DNA from: Candidatus Amarobacillus elongatus
GTDB taxonomy: Bacteria; Chloroflexota; Dehalococcoidia; Tepidiformales; Tepidiformaceae
Assembly (NCBI GenBank): GCA_016703545.1
Contig: JADJBX010000001.1
Span: 620,001-684,000 of the forward strand
Length of the DNA stretch: 64,000 nt
Direction of reading: 5' to 3'
This document shows positions 26,110 through 34,354 of the stretch, piece by piece. The stretch's first letter is position 1; every line of letters begins with the position of its first letter. Made by a program: the position numbers and the translations under genes. The notes beneath the pieces were generated by a model. That model saw only the letters and a program-made list of their open reading frames with translations. It searched no databases and had not been told where the DNA came from.

Positions 26110-26853
26110 CTAATCCGGGGCGGTTGCGGCCGCCGGCGCCGCGGCGGGAGCGGCCTGACGGGCCACGGGCTCGGCATCGAACATATAGCCGATGCCCTGG
26201 AGCGTCTTGATGATCTGCGGGTTGCCCGGCTCGGGCTCGAGCTTGTGGCGAAGGCGCGAGACCCACACGCGCAGGTACTGGAGGTCGTCCCGGTACTCGG
26301 GGCCCCAGACCTTGCTCAGCAGTTCCGCGTTGAGGATGACCTTGCCGGCATTGGAGGCTAGGTGCTGGAGCAGCAGCCACTCCGTGCGCGTGACGGATAC
26401 CAGTTCGCCGTTGCGCTTCACGAGACGCCGCGTGAGGTCGATTTCGACTTCGCCGGCGCGAACGACGCGCTCGCTGTCCTGGCCACTGGTGCGGCGGAGG
26501 ACGGCGCGGATGCGGGCGCCGAGCTCTTCGAGGCTGAACGGCTTGACGATGTAGTCGTCGGCGCCCAGTTCGAGGCCGCGGACCTTGTCGGCGTCCTTGT
26601 CCTTGGCGGTAACGAGGATGATTGGGGTGTTGGTCCGCTCGCGGATGCGGCGCATGACTTCGAGGCCGGTGATCTCGGGCATGACGACATCGAGCAGGAC
26701 GACGTCCGGGCGGCGCTCCTCGACGATGCGGAGGCCCTCCTCCCCGTTGGAGGCGGTCATCACGCGAAAGCCCTGCGCTGTCAGTTCGAGCTTCATGAGG
26801 CGAAGGATCCCGGCTTCGTCATCGACGGCGAGGACCAGTGGTTCAGTACTCAA
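26110..26853 (-). CDS. OmpR/KdpE-family response regulator (orphan)
   Basis: A 247-residue response regulator. The receiver contains VDDE (residues 10-13), phospho-acceptor Asp55 (VVLLDVVMPE), TAKD and KPF; the winged helix ends with TLQGIGYMFD. The TTG at 26853 is chosen because AGGAGG lies 7 nt upstream and the protein then starts like its relatives. An Ala/Pro-rich tail of about 20 residues extends past the usual end. No kinase gene is adjacent, so it may be served by the orphan soluble kinase at 19252 or another elsewhere; that link is a guess. Confidence 0.9.
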   Translation of the reverse strand: MSTEPLVLAVDDEAGILRLMKLELTAQGFRVMTASNGEEGLRIVEERRPDVVLLDVVMPEITGLEVMRRIRERTNTPIILVTAKDKDADKVRGLELGADDYIVKPFSLEELGARIRAVLRRTSGQDSERVVRAGEVEIDLTRRLVKRNGELVSVTRTEWLLLQHLASNAGKVILNAELLSKVWGPEYRDDLQYLRVWVSRLRHKLEPEPGNPQIIKTLQGIGYMFDAEPVARQAAPAAAPAAATAPD

Positions 26854-26998
26854 GCAGCGACCTCCTGGGGTTCGCACAACAGCGGATCGCGCAGCCGCTT
26901 GCTGACCGCGCTGGTGCAAGCATGGTACGGGAAGCGCGGGTGCGGCGATCGGCCGCGGGTGGCCGTGGAAGCCATCGATACGCTATTGCAAGCCACGC

Positions 26999-27370
26999 TC
27001 AGCCGTGGCGTGGGGAGACGCGGCCATCCTCGGGTGGTTGGATCACCGGATCGAAGTGGTGGTCCAGGTGCAGCCAGATGACGCGTGAATAGCGGAAGGA
27101 GAGCGGGATCTGGAGGATGAGCTGGATGGTGGGCAGGCCAATCACCCAGAGCGGGGAGACGCCCATCACGAGCAGCGGAATCCAGTAGGCCGTGGAGACC
27201 AGCCCGAAAAAGTAGCTGGCGTACATGGCGCCATAGAAGTAGCCGAACTCGCGCTGATAGACGAGGCCGCAAACCGCGCACTCGGGGTACATGGACATCA
27301 GCCCATGGAAGACAGGACCTTTCCGGCAGCGCGGGCAGCGCTGCCGGATGACCGCCCAGAGCAATCCCAT
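26999..27370 (-). CDS. DUF983 family membrane protein
   Basis: A short protein of 123 residues with an N-terminal zinc-ribbon (CPRC...CAVCG, residues 12-34) followed by two membrane helices around YGAMYASYFFGLV and LLVMGVSPLWVIGLP. This is the DUF983 layout; the family has been linked to respiratory-chain gene clusters but its role is not established. It is 10 bp after the PPOX gene upstream, so likely co-transcribed. Confidence 0.85.
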   Translation of the reverse strand: MGLLWAVIRQRCPRCRKGPVFHGLMSMYPECAVCGLVYQREFGYFYGAMYASYFFGLVSTAYWIPLLVMGVSPLWVIGLPTIQLILQIPLSFRYSRVIWLHLDHHFDPVIQPPEDGRVSPRHG

Positions 27371-27379
27371 GGGGATAGT

Positions 27380-27775
27380 TTAGCCCATCGTTTGCACGTG
27401 TTCCGGCTCGATGCGGTAGATGACTCGCTTGTCCGCGTCGTTCCGGTAGGGGTAGGAATCGAGGCCCATGTACTTCTTCGCCATGGCATCGATGTGCGCG
27501 TCGGCGCCGTCGGTCGTCTTGCCGGCGACGCGGCCGCGGACCTGCACGTAGCGATAGGGGTTGGCGCCATCGAACACCGACAGGGCGACGCGCCCGTCGC
27601 GGTCCAGGTTGCGGGCCTTCTGGCGGCCGACCACGGTGTTGATCACGAGGGTGTCGCCATCGAGGTCGATCCAGACGGGCGTGTTCTGAGGGGAGCCGTC
27701 GGGCATGAGGGTGGCGATGTGGGCGAAGTTCTTGCCCTCGAAGATGTCACGGTGGGACTGGGGGATGCTTACCAT
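27380..27775 (-). CDS. PPOX-class F420-dependent oxidoreductase-like protein
   Basis: A 131-residue split-barrel protein. KNFAHIATLMPDGSPQNTPVWIDLDG-type ordering, the GRQKARNLDRDGRVALSVFD block and PYRYVQVRGRV match the TIGR03618-like PPOX group, many of which use deazaflavin F420. If so, the organism should make F420; no F420 biosynthesis gene is visible here. It is the upstream member of a two-gene unit with DUF983. Confidence 0.86.
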   Translation of the reverse strand: MVSIPQSHRDIFEGKNFAHIATLMPDGSPQNTPVWIDLDGDTLVINTVVGRQKARNLDRDGRVALSVFDGANPYRYVQVRGRVAGKTTDGADAHIDAMAKKYMGLDSYPYRNDADKRVIYRIEPEHVQTMG

Positions 27776-27881
27776 TCGTTGCCTCCTTTTGGATAGGAAG
27801 CGTAACGAATTGTCGCGTATCGTTCAATGGAACGGCGAGCCCGGCGTCGCGGCAGAGTGCTCGCAATTGGCGCGCGATGGC

Positions 27882-29171
27882 TCAGGTGGCGAAGCGGCGG
27901 CCGAGGTACCCCAGCTGATCGGCGGCCTCCTCCAGCTCGGCCTGGAACCTCGGGTGGGCGATTTCGATGAGCATGCGCGCGCGTTCGCGGATGGTGCGGC
28001 CGTGGAGGTTGCGCGCGCCGAACTCAGTCACGACCCAGTGGACATCGCCGCGGGTGGTGACGACGCCGCCCCCCGTCGCGATCTCCGGCGCGATGCGGCT
28101 CACGGTGCCGCCCTTCGCGGTGGAGGGGAGCGCGATCACGGGGATGCCGCCGTCGCTGCGGGCGGCGCCGCGAATGAAGTCCACCTGCCCGCCGATGCCG
28201 CTATAGAACCGCGGGCCGATGGAGTCCGCGACGACCTGGCCGGTCAGGTCGACCGTGAGGGCCGCGTTGATCGCGCACATGCGGTCGTTCTTCGCGATGA
28301 CCTCGACGTGGTTGGTGTAGTCGACGGGGCGCAGTTCGACCTCCGGGTTGCGATCGAGGAAGCGGTAGACGTCCTGACTGCCCATGGCGAAGGCGCTGAC
28401 GATCACGCCGGGGTGGAGGCTCTTGCGGGAGCCGTTGATGACGCCGGCCTTCACGAGCGGGAGCAGGCCATCGGTGAACATCTCGGTGTGGACGCCGAGG
28501 TCCCGGTGGCCGCGGAGGGAGGCGAGGATCGCGTTGGGGATGGCGCCGATGCCCATCTGCAGGGTCGCGCCATCGGGGACGAGCTTGGCGACATGGTGGC
28601 CGATGGCCTCGGCCTCGGGGGTGGGCGCGGCGATGCCGTGGGTGGGCAGCGGCGCATCGACGACGACGGCGAAATCGATCCAGGCGGCAGGCAGGACGTG
28701 GCCGCCCGTACGCGGCATCTGCGGGTTCACCTGCGCGACCACGACCTTCGCGTGGCGGGCGGCGGCGAGCGCGCAATCGACGGAGACGCCGAGGGAACAG
28801 TTGCCGTCCTGGTCGGGCGGGGTGACGTGCACGAAGGCGACATCGAGCGGCAGGGCGCCACCGGGGGCGAAGAGCGACGGGATCTCGGAGAGGAAGATCG
28901 GGGTGTAGTCGGCCCGGCCATCGCAGACGGCGTCGCGCACGTTGGGGCCGATGAAGAGCGCGTTGTGCCGGAAGTGGCCGGCCATCTCGGGAGCGACGTA
29001 GGGCGCGGGGCCATCGGTGTGCATGTGCACGAGCTCCACGCGCGCAAGGTCGTCCTTGCGCTGCATGAGGGCGTTGATGAGCGCATGCGGGGTGGCGGCG
29101 CCGCCGTGGATATAGACGCGGTGTCCCGAACGGACCTCGGTGACCGCACGTTCGAGGGTGACGAACTGCAT
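27882..29171 (-). CDS. Acetyl-CoA hydrolase/CoA-transferase family protein
   Basis: A 429-residue class I CoA-transferase resembling 4-hydroxybutyrate or acetate/butyrate CoA-transferases. The nucleotide-like loop VYIHGGAATPHAL near the start, the catalytic glutamate in VHTEMFTDG, and the later GIGGQVDFIRGA segment are the expected landmarks. GGAGG precedes the ATG at 29171. It likely exchanges CoA between short acyl groups; exact pair unknown. It is monocistronic. Confidence 0.88.
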   Translation of the reverse strand: MQFVTLERAVTEVRSGHRVYIHGGAATPHALINALMQRKDDLARVELVHMHTDGPAPYVAPEMAGHFRHNALFIGPNVRDAVCDGRADYTPIFLSEIPSLFAPGGALPLDVAFVHVTPPDQDGNCSLGVSVDCALAAARHAKVVVAQVNPQMPRTGGHVLPAAWIDFAVVVDAPLPTHGIAAPTPEAEAIGHHVAKLVPDGATLQMGIGAIPNAILASLRGHRDLGVHTEMFTDGLLPLVKAGVINGSRKSLHPGVIVSAFAMGSQDVYRFLDRNPEVELRPVDYTNHVEVIAKNDRMCAINAALTVDLTGQVVADSIGPRFYSGIGGQVDFIRGAARSDGGIPVIALPSTAKGGTVSRIAPEIATGGGVVTTRGDVHWVVTEFGARNLHGRTIRERARMLIEIAHPRFQAELEEAADQLGYLGRRFAT

Positions 29172-29300
29172 GTGGGGCCTCCTGCGAGCCTCCCATTGAG
29201 GTTCGCCGAGTGGGCGTGACGGACGCAAGGCCCCGAGCCGGGAGGAACCCCGCAGATCTGGCCGGGGGCGCCCCAAAAAGTGGAGGGGAACGAAACGGCA

Positions 29301-29328
29301 GGGGCCCCGGCGGCATCGCCGGGGCCCC
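29301..29328 (-). terminator. 12-bp hairpin after the exported-protein operon
   Basis: Perfect stem GGGGCCCCGGCG/CGCCGGGGCCCC with a GCAT loop, 25 bp beyond the stop of the leftward gene at 29353. No T-run on the leftward strand. Confidence 0.65.
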
Positions 29329-29352
29329 GAAATCAGGCTGCCAACGGAGGGT

Positions 29353-29640
29353 TCAGCTGCCGTCCTTCGCGAGCATGACGGCGCGGATCTTGAACTTCTC
29401 GAGGAAGCCCGCGAAAAAGCCCGACTGCACGGTGTACGTGCCGCCGGTAGCGGCGGCGCCGGTGACGGGCTGGCCGATGATGCCCTGCACGGAGTAGGGC
29501 GACTGCGAGCTCGTGCCGCCACCGCCGTAGGCGAAGACGGAGAGATCCCAGCCGCTGGCGGACTGGGCGAGGGCGGTGAGGCAGAGCGCGAGGGCGGCGA
29601 GGGCGGCCCCGCCCGTGGCCATCACGCGCGCGCTGCTCAC
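29353..29640 (-). CDS. Small exported protein
   Basis: A 95-residue protein with an N-terminal signal-like hydrophobic stretch (about 7-28) and a mature part containing GQPVTGAAATGGTYTVQSGF, a motif common in secreted surface proteins that often repeats in larger ones. Its ATG overlaps the stop of the preceding exported protein by 4 bp, so the two are coupled. Function unknown. Confidence 0.7.
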   Translation of the reverse strand: MSSARVMATGGAALAALALCLTALAQSASGWDLSVFAYGGGGTSSQSPYSVQGIIGQPVTGAAATGGTYTVQSGFFAGFLEKFKIRAVMLAKDGS

Positions 29641-30515
29641 GGCGCCGCCGCCTTCACCACGATCACGTTGAACCGGCTGCCGTTGGGCAGCGCGAGGTCG
29701 TCGTAGATGATCCAGCGGTTCGCGGTGCAGCCGGCGACGTTGTACGCGACCGCGACGTCGGGCGGCATGGTCACGCCATCGCCGGCGCCGGTGACGACGA
29801 GGATGGCGGCGGGGTCACCGTTGGCGTTGGCGTTATCGACGACGGTGGCCTTGTCGGCGAGGCAGGTGTTGCCGCCCGTGACGGCGGTGTTCACGGTCTG
29901 GACGAAGGCAGCGCGGCCGGCGGCGGTACCGGAGACACGGATGCCGCCATCGAGGTCGAGGGCGACGGGGCCCTTGAGCTTCGCCGCCGACCCGGTGCCG
30001 GCGTTGGTGATATCGAGAACGGCGGCCGCGGGCGTCGCACTCACGGTGAGCGGGAAGGCGATGGAGCCGGCGGTCTTCGCGTACAGGGCATACGGGGTCG
30101 AGGTCACGGCCTGGCGCGGCGAAAGGGCGGTGTAGGCGCCCGTGGACGTGCCCGGACGGACGGCGATTTCCATCCAGCGGGCGTCTCCGTTGAAGGCGGA
30201 GGCGCCGAAGTCGAGGTTCGTCACGAAGATGCCGTTGGTCACGGTGACGTCGGCCTTCTCGACCACGCCGCCGACGCTCGCGCCGGCGATTTCGTCGTCG
30301 TAGAGGACGAAGCGGAGGTCGTAGACGCCGTTGGCCGGGTTGCCGCCGTCCGTGAGGCGGCCCTGGTAGGTGAAGCCGCTGCTGAGGGTCACGGCCTGGG
30401 CCTGGACCGAGCCAGACGGCGCGGGGTCGGCGCCCCGGGCGAGCACGACGGCGGGCACGGTAACGAGAACGGCCGCGGCCGTGGCGGCGAGCAGGAGTGG
30501 CCGGCGTATTGGCAT
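29637..30515 (-). CDS. Exported surface protein with tail-fibre-like motif
   Basis: A 292-residue protein with a signal peptide (about 6-27). The mature part starts with SGFTYQGRLTDGGNPANG and VYDLRFVLYDD, and includes LSPRQAVTSTPYALYA, a motif shared by many bacterial surface and phage tail-fibre-like proteins just before their collagen-like or head-domain part. GGAGGAAC precedes the ATG. It heads a two-gene unit with the small exported protein. Likely an extracellular or cell-surface structural protein; no known function. Confidence 0.72.
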   Translation of the reverse strand: MPIRRPLLLAATAAAVLVTVPAVVLARGADPAPSGSVQAQAVTLSSGFTYQGRLTDGGNPANGVYDLRFVLYDDEIAGASVGGVVEKADVTVTNGIFVTNLDFGASAFNGDARWMEIAVRPGTSTGAYTALSPRQAVTSTPYALYAKTAGSIAFPLTVSATPAAAVLDITNAGTGSAAKLKGPVALDLDGGIRVSGTAAGRAAFVQTVNTAVTGGNTCLADKATVVDNANANGDPAAILVVTGAGDGVTMPPDVAVAYNVAGCTANRWIIYDDLALPNGSRFNVIVVKAAAP

Positions 30516-30552
30516 TAGTTCCTCCGTTATGTGGTACCGGGAGTCGAGCCGC

Positions 30553-30595
30553 AGTATACGCCGCACCAGGGGAATGTGCTCAACGGAATGAGCAC
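30553..30595 (-). promoter_or_regulatory. Promoter and palindrome for the exported-protein operon
   Basis: On the minus strand a perfect TATACT -10 hexamer (30553-30558) sits 38 bp before the ATG at 30515. A 7-bp palindrome, GTGCTCA-N6-TGAGCAC (30576-30595), lies where the -35 element should be and could be a repressor or activator site. Confidence 0.5.
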
Positions 30596-30743
30596 CTTGA
30601 CACAATTGACCGTTCCAAAGGTGAGGATTACGGTCGGCACGCGGGCCCTTTTTCGGCCCCGCGGCAACCATGATGGACGTACACAGTACGCAGCTACCGT
30701 TTCCTGACCGGCCGTGCTCCACGGCCGGTGCGAGGGGTCGTCG

Positions 30744-32096
30744 TTGGCCGAGGACACTGTCACTCGCGACCTGCAGGATGACGCTCGCTCCCTGATCGAA
30801 GGGGGCGAGTGGTCGAAGGCCGTCGCCCTCGTTTCTTCCCTTCACCCCGCGGACCTTGCCGACCTCGTGCTCTCCCTGGAGGAGGACGGGCGGCGCGAGT
30901 TCCTCGACCGCCTGCCCACGGACCTCGTCGGCCAGCTGTTCGAGGAGGTCGAGGACGACGAGCTTCGCCAGCTAATCCGCGGCGTCGGCGTCGAGGACCT
31001 CCCGGCGGTGCTGGAGGAGGTCGAGGACGACGTCGCGGCGGACGTCATCCAGCAGCTCGAACCCGAGGAGCAGGCGGAAACGCTGGCGCAGCTCGACCGC
31101 GGCGAGGAAGTCGCGGAGCTGCTGCAGTACGGGGACGAGTCGGCCGGCGGCATCATGAGCCGCGGCTACGTGGCGCTGAACGAGAGCATTTCCGTCAACC
31201 AGGCGCTGTCGTACCTGCGCGTGCTGCGGCCGGCATCGGACCGCGCGTACTACCTCTACATCATCGATAGCGGACGGCGGCTCATCGGCACCGTCTCGAT
31301 TCGCGACCTGATCGTTTCGGAGCCTTCCACCCGGCTGGGGGAGATCACCCTCCGGGACGTGCACGCGGTTTCGACCGAGACGGACCAGGAAGAGGCGGCG
31401 CGCCTGCTGCAGCGGTACAACCTGCTGGCGGTGCCCGTGGTGGACGCCGACGGGCGGCTCGAAGGCGTCATGACCGCCGATGACCTCATCGACGTCCTGC
31501 AGGAAGAAGCGACCGAGGACATGTACCGCATGGTGGGCCTCGGCGACGAAGAGCGGGTGTTCAGCCCGGTCCGGCTTTCGGTGAAGCGCCGGCTGCCGTG
31601 GATGATGGTGAACCTCGTGACGGCGTTCGTCGCGCGCGCGGTCATCGGGCTGTTCGATTCCTCGCTTGGGAAGGCGACGGTGCTGGCGCAGTTCATGGCG
31701 GTGGTCGCGGGGCAGGGCGGCAACGCGGGCACGCAAACCGCGACCATCGCCGTCCGCAGCATCGCGCTGGGCGACCTCGACGTGCGGGATGTGCTGCGGG
31801 CGTGCCGGAAGGAGATCCTCGTCGGCATCGCGAACGGCTTGGCAATTGGGACGGTAGCCGGGGTGGTCGCCTTCGTGTGGAAACAGAACGAGACGCTGGG
31901 TGTGGTCCTCGGGACGGCGCTCTTCCTGAACATCGTGGCGGCGACGCTCGGGGGCGTGCTCATTCCGCTGGGGCTGAAGTCCATGCGCGTGGACCCCGCG
32001 CTGGCGGCGAACATCTTCGTGACGACGGTGACGGACCTGATGGGGTTCGTGTTCTTCCTTGGGCTGGCATCGATCGTGATCAACCGCATCGCCTGA
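30744..32096 (+). CDS. mgtE: Magnesium transporter MgtE
   Basis: Mg2+ channel of the inner membrane, 450 residues. The order is standard: acidic N-domain of superhelical repeats (VLEEVEDDVAADVIQQL), two CBS domains (LSYLRVLRPASDRAYYLYIID and QRYNLLAVPVVDADGRL), a connecting helix and five membrane helices with the pore segment QGGNAGTQT. The CBS and N-domains sense intracellular Mg2+ and close the pore. TTG 30744 is preferred because GAGGGG lies 6 nt upstream; GTG 30714 would add 10 residues. Confidence 0.96.
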   Translation: MAEDTVTRDLQDDARSLIEGGEWSKAVALVSSLHPADLADLVLSLEEDGRREFLDRLPTDLVGQLFEEVEDDELRQLIRGVGVEDLPAVLEEVEDDVAADVIQQLEPEEQAETLAQLDRGEEVAELLQYGDESAGGIMSRGYVALNESISVNQALSYLRVLRPASDRAYYLYIIDSGRRLIGTVSIRDLIVSEPSTRLGEITLRDVHAVSTETDQEEAARLLQRYNLLAVPVVDADGRLEGVMTADDLIDVLQEEATEDMYRMVGLGDEERVFSPVRLSVKRRLPWMMVNLVTAFVARAVIGLFDSSLGKATVLAQFMAVVAGQGGNAGTQTATIAVRSIALGDLDVRDVLRACRKEILVGIANGLAIGTVAGVVAFVWKQNETLGVVLGTALFLNIVAATLGGVLIPLGLKSMRVDPALAANIFVTTVTDLMGFVFFLGLASIVINRIA

Positions 32097-32130
32097 GGGC
32101 GATCAGCGCGTGCCGGGGAAGAAGGGGAAT

Positions 32131-32207
32131 TGGGGCGAGCGGAGGGGTTCGAACCCTCGATCTTCTGGGCCACAACCAGACGCGTTAACCACTACGCTAC
32201 GCCCGCC
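32131..32207 (-). tRNA. tRNA-His (anticodon GTG), CCA encoded
   Basis: Minus-strand cloverleaf with acceptor GCGGGCG/CGCTCGC including one G-U pair, anticodon stem TCTGG/CCAGA with loop TTGTGGC (anticodon GTG), T-arm GAGGG TTCGAAC CCCTC, and the extra 5' G-1 paired with C73 that identifies histidine tRNAs. CCA is encoded at 32131-32133. Confidence 0.96.
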
Positions 32208-32278
32208 ACCTGTATCCAATGGTAGCAGAGGGCCCGTTCTGCGGAAGTGCGGGCGGCGCCTGGCCGGCAGGATGCGCG

Positions 32279-32536
32279 CTAGCCCACGCGGGTGCCCGGC
32301 GCCGGCGGCACATCGACCACTGGAGGCGATGGCGGAGCGGTGACAGGCGGGAGGGGCGGCGTCTGCGTGGGCGGCAGCGGCTCCTGGGGCACCGGGGGCC
32401 GCGGCGGCGTGGGCGTGGGGTCCAACGGCTCCGGCGCGCGTGGGGGGATGGTCATGAAGAGGGAATACCCCGGCTCGCCGAAGGCGAGCATTCCCAGCCC
32501 CGGCGCCGGAACGGCAACGAAGGTCGCGGACGTCAT
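32279..32536 (-). CDS. Possible proline-rich protein (weak)
   Basis: An 85-residue open frame whose C-terminal two-thirds is mostly Pro with Thr, Val and Glu (PTPTPPRPPVPQEPLPP). The sequence is low-complexity and the ribosome site is poor, so the frame may be chance in a GC-rich spacer of about 480 bp between tRNA-His and the metal transporter. The opposite strand frame is glycine-rich and no better. Confidence 0.3.
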   Translation of the reverse strand: MTSATFVAVPAPGLGMLAFGEPGYSLFMTIPPRAPEPLDPTPTPPRPPVPQEPLPPTQTPPLPPVTAPPSPPVVDVPPAPGTRVG

Positions 32537-32625
32537 CGTGTGAGTGTCCGGCGCGGCGGCGGTAGGGAAGATGGGCGGCAGGGCGATGGGGATTGCGAAT
32601 TCGTAGAAAGAGCGGCCAGGAGAGC

Positions 32626-32670
32626 TTGCGTCGCGCTAATGAGACTGAGTATCATCTCGCTATCGATACT
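32626..32670 (+). promoter_or_regulatory. Promoter with palindromic operator of the metal-import operon
   Basis: TTGCGT (32626-32631), an 18-bp spacer and TATCAT (32650-32655). The palindrome AGTATC-N11-GATACT (32648-32653 with 32665-32670) overlaps the -10 and the predicted start. CATCTC also occurs twice here. The AT-rich stretch stands out. A Zur- or MntR/DtxR-type repressor site is inferred from the genes it precedes. Confidence 0.55.
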
Positions 32671-32691
32671 TCATCTCATATGGAGCGCCCC

Positions 32692-33630
32692 ATGCGACGT
32701 CTCGCCCTCCTGGCTCTCACCCTCGCGGCTGCCCTGGTGCTGCCGTTCGCGGCCGCCTGCGGGGGCGATGATGGCGGCGGCGGCAGCGGCAAGCTCTCGG
32801 TGATCGCGACGATCGCGCCCGTCGGGGCGCTGGTGACGGCCGTGGCGGGCGACGATGCGGACGTTCGCGTGCTGGTGCCCGCAGGCGTCGATCCCCACGA
32901 CTACGAGCTCAAGGCGTCGGATCGGCGGGCCGTGGAGCGCGCGAAGGTGCTGTTCCGGAACGGGCTGGGCATCGACGCATTCCTCGACAGCGCGATCGCC
33001 GACAGCAAGGGCACGGTGATCACCGTGACGGACGGCCTCGCGCTGCGGGCCGCGGACGGGAGCGCGCACGCAGCGGGGGACAGCCACGACCACGAAGGGG
33101 AGGACGACCCGCACGCCTGGCACGACATCGACAACGACCGGGCGATGGTGCGCGCGATTGTCGAGGCGCTGGTGGCGGCGGACCCGGCGCATGAGGCGGG
33201 GTACCGGCAGCGCGGCGCCGCGTACGACCAGCGGCTGACGGCCGTGGACGCGGAGATCCGTGCGCTCATCGCCACCATCCCGCCCGCCAACCGGAAGGTG
33301 GTCACGAACCACGACGCGATCGGCTACTTTCTCGACCGGTACGGGCTGGAGTTCGTTGGCGCGGTCATCCCCGGGACTTCGACGCAGTCGGAACCATCGT
33401 CGAAGGAGATCGCGGCGCTGGTGGACACGATTCGGCGCGAAGGGGTGAAGGCGATCTTCGCCGATAGCTCCGTAGACCCCAAGATTGCGCGGCAGATCGC
33501 GGCGGATACGGGGGCGCGCATCGTGGACGACATCTACGGCGATTCGCTTGGCCCGGCGGGCTCGGGCGCGGAAACGGTCGACGGCATGCTGCTTTCGAAC
33601 GCCCGCAGGATCGCGGAGGCGTTGCGATAG
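32692..33630 (+). CDS. znuA: Metal ABC transporter substrate-binding lipoprotein (ZnuA/TroA-like)
   Basis: Cluster A-I solute-binding protein for Zn2+ or Mn2+, 312 residues. A signal peptide ends in a lipobox (AAAC|GG) so it is lipid-anchored. Metal-site residues appear as DPHDYEL (first His), the HDHEGEDDPHAWHD region (second His, plus a short histidine loop typical of zinc proteins), NHDAIGYF (third His) and IFADSSVDPK (final acidic ligand). ATG 32692 has GGAG upstream; ATG 32680 is a longer option. It heads the operon with the ATPase and permease, which follow with overlapping ends. Confidence 0.93.
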   Translation: MRRLALLALTLAAALVLPFAAACGGDDGGGGSGKLSVIATIAPVGALVTAVAGDDADVRVLVPAGVDPHDYELKASDRRAVERAKVLFRNGLGIDAFLDSAIADSKGTVITVTDGLALRAADGSAHAAGDSHDHEGEDDPHAWHDIDNDRAMVRAIVEALVAADPAHEAGYRQRGAAYDQRLTAVDAEIRALIATIPPANRKVVTNHDAIGYFLDRYGLEFVGAVIPGTSTQSEPSSKEIAALVDTIRREGVKAIFADSSVDPKIARQIAADTGARIVDDIYGDSLGPAGSGAETVDGMLLSNARRIAEALR

Positions 33631-34354
33631 CCGCGCACGTACTCGAACTGGAGGGTGTGGCGGCCGGGTACGGCACCACCTTCGAACTGCGCGGCGTGAG
33701 CTTCACGGCGCGCGGGGCGACGTCGTTGGGCTGATCGGCGCGAACGGCAGCGGCAAGAGCACGCTGCTCAAGGCGATCGCGGGGGTGCTGCCGACACGCT
33801 CGGGCACGGTGACGCTCGATGGGGCGAACGTCCGCGAACACGCCGCACGGGTCGCCTTCGTGCCACAACGGGAGGACGTGAACTGGGACTTCCCGGTGAC
33901 GGCGCGGGATGTCGTGCTCATGGGCCGCTACCGCATGGCCGGATGGTTCCGCCGCCCCGGCCGCGACGACGTGCGGCGGGCCGAGGCGGCGCTGGAGCGC
34001 ATAAGGCTCGCGGGCATGGGGAACCGGCACATCAGCCAGTTCAGCGGTGGCCAGCAGCAGCGCATCTTCCTTGCGCGCGCGATCGTGCAGGAGCCGGCGG
34101 TCATCCTGCTGGACGAGCCGTTCACCGGAATCGACGCCCAGAACCGCGAGGTGCTGCACGGCGCGATCAGCGATTTCGCCGCATCGGGGATGGTCGTGCT
34201 GATGGCGACCCATGACCTGGACGAGGTGGCGCAGACCTGTTCGCACGTGTGCTGCCTGCGAGGGCGGCTCGTCGCGTTCGGGCCAACGGCGACGACCTAT
34301 ACCCCCGAGAACATGCGCGCGACCTTCGGCGGCCAGGTGGCGGTGTTCGCATGA
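33627..34354 (+). CDS. znuC: Metal ABC transporter ATPase (ZnuC-like), frameshifted in this sequence
   Basis: Energises the zinc/manganese importer. The N-terminus (HVLELEGVAAGYG) reads in the frame starting at 33627 and hits a stop, while the rest (GANGSGKST Walker A, FSGGQQQR signature, VILLDEPFTGID Walker B, ATHDLDE) is in another frame. One missing G in the run at 33714-33717 explains this; restoring it gives 242 residues, a normal length. GGAGG sits 7 nt before an ATA codon overlapping the znuA stop, so the start codon is either a rare ATA or another base error. Its TGA overlaps the permease ATG. Confidence 0.8.
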
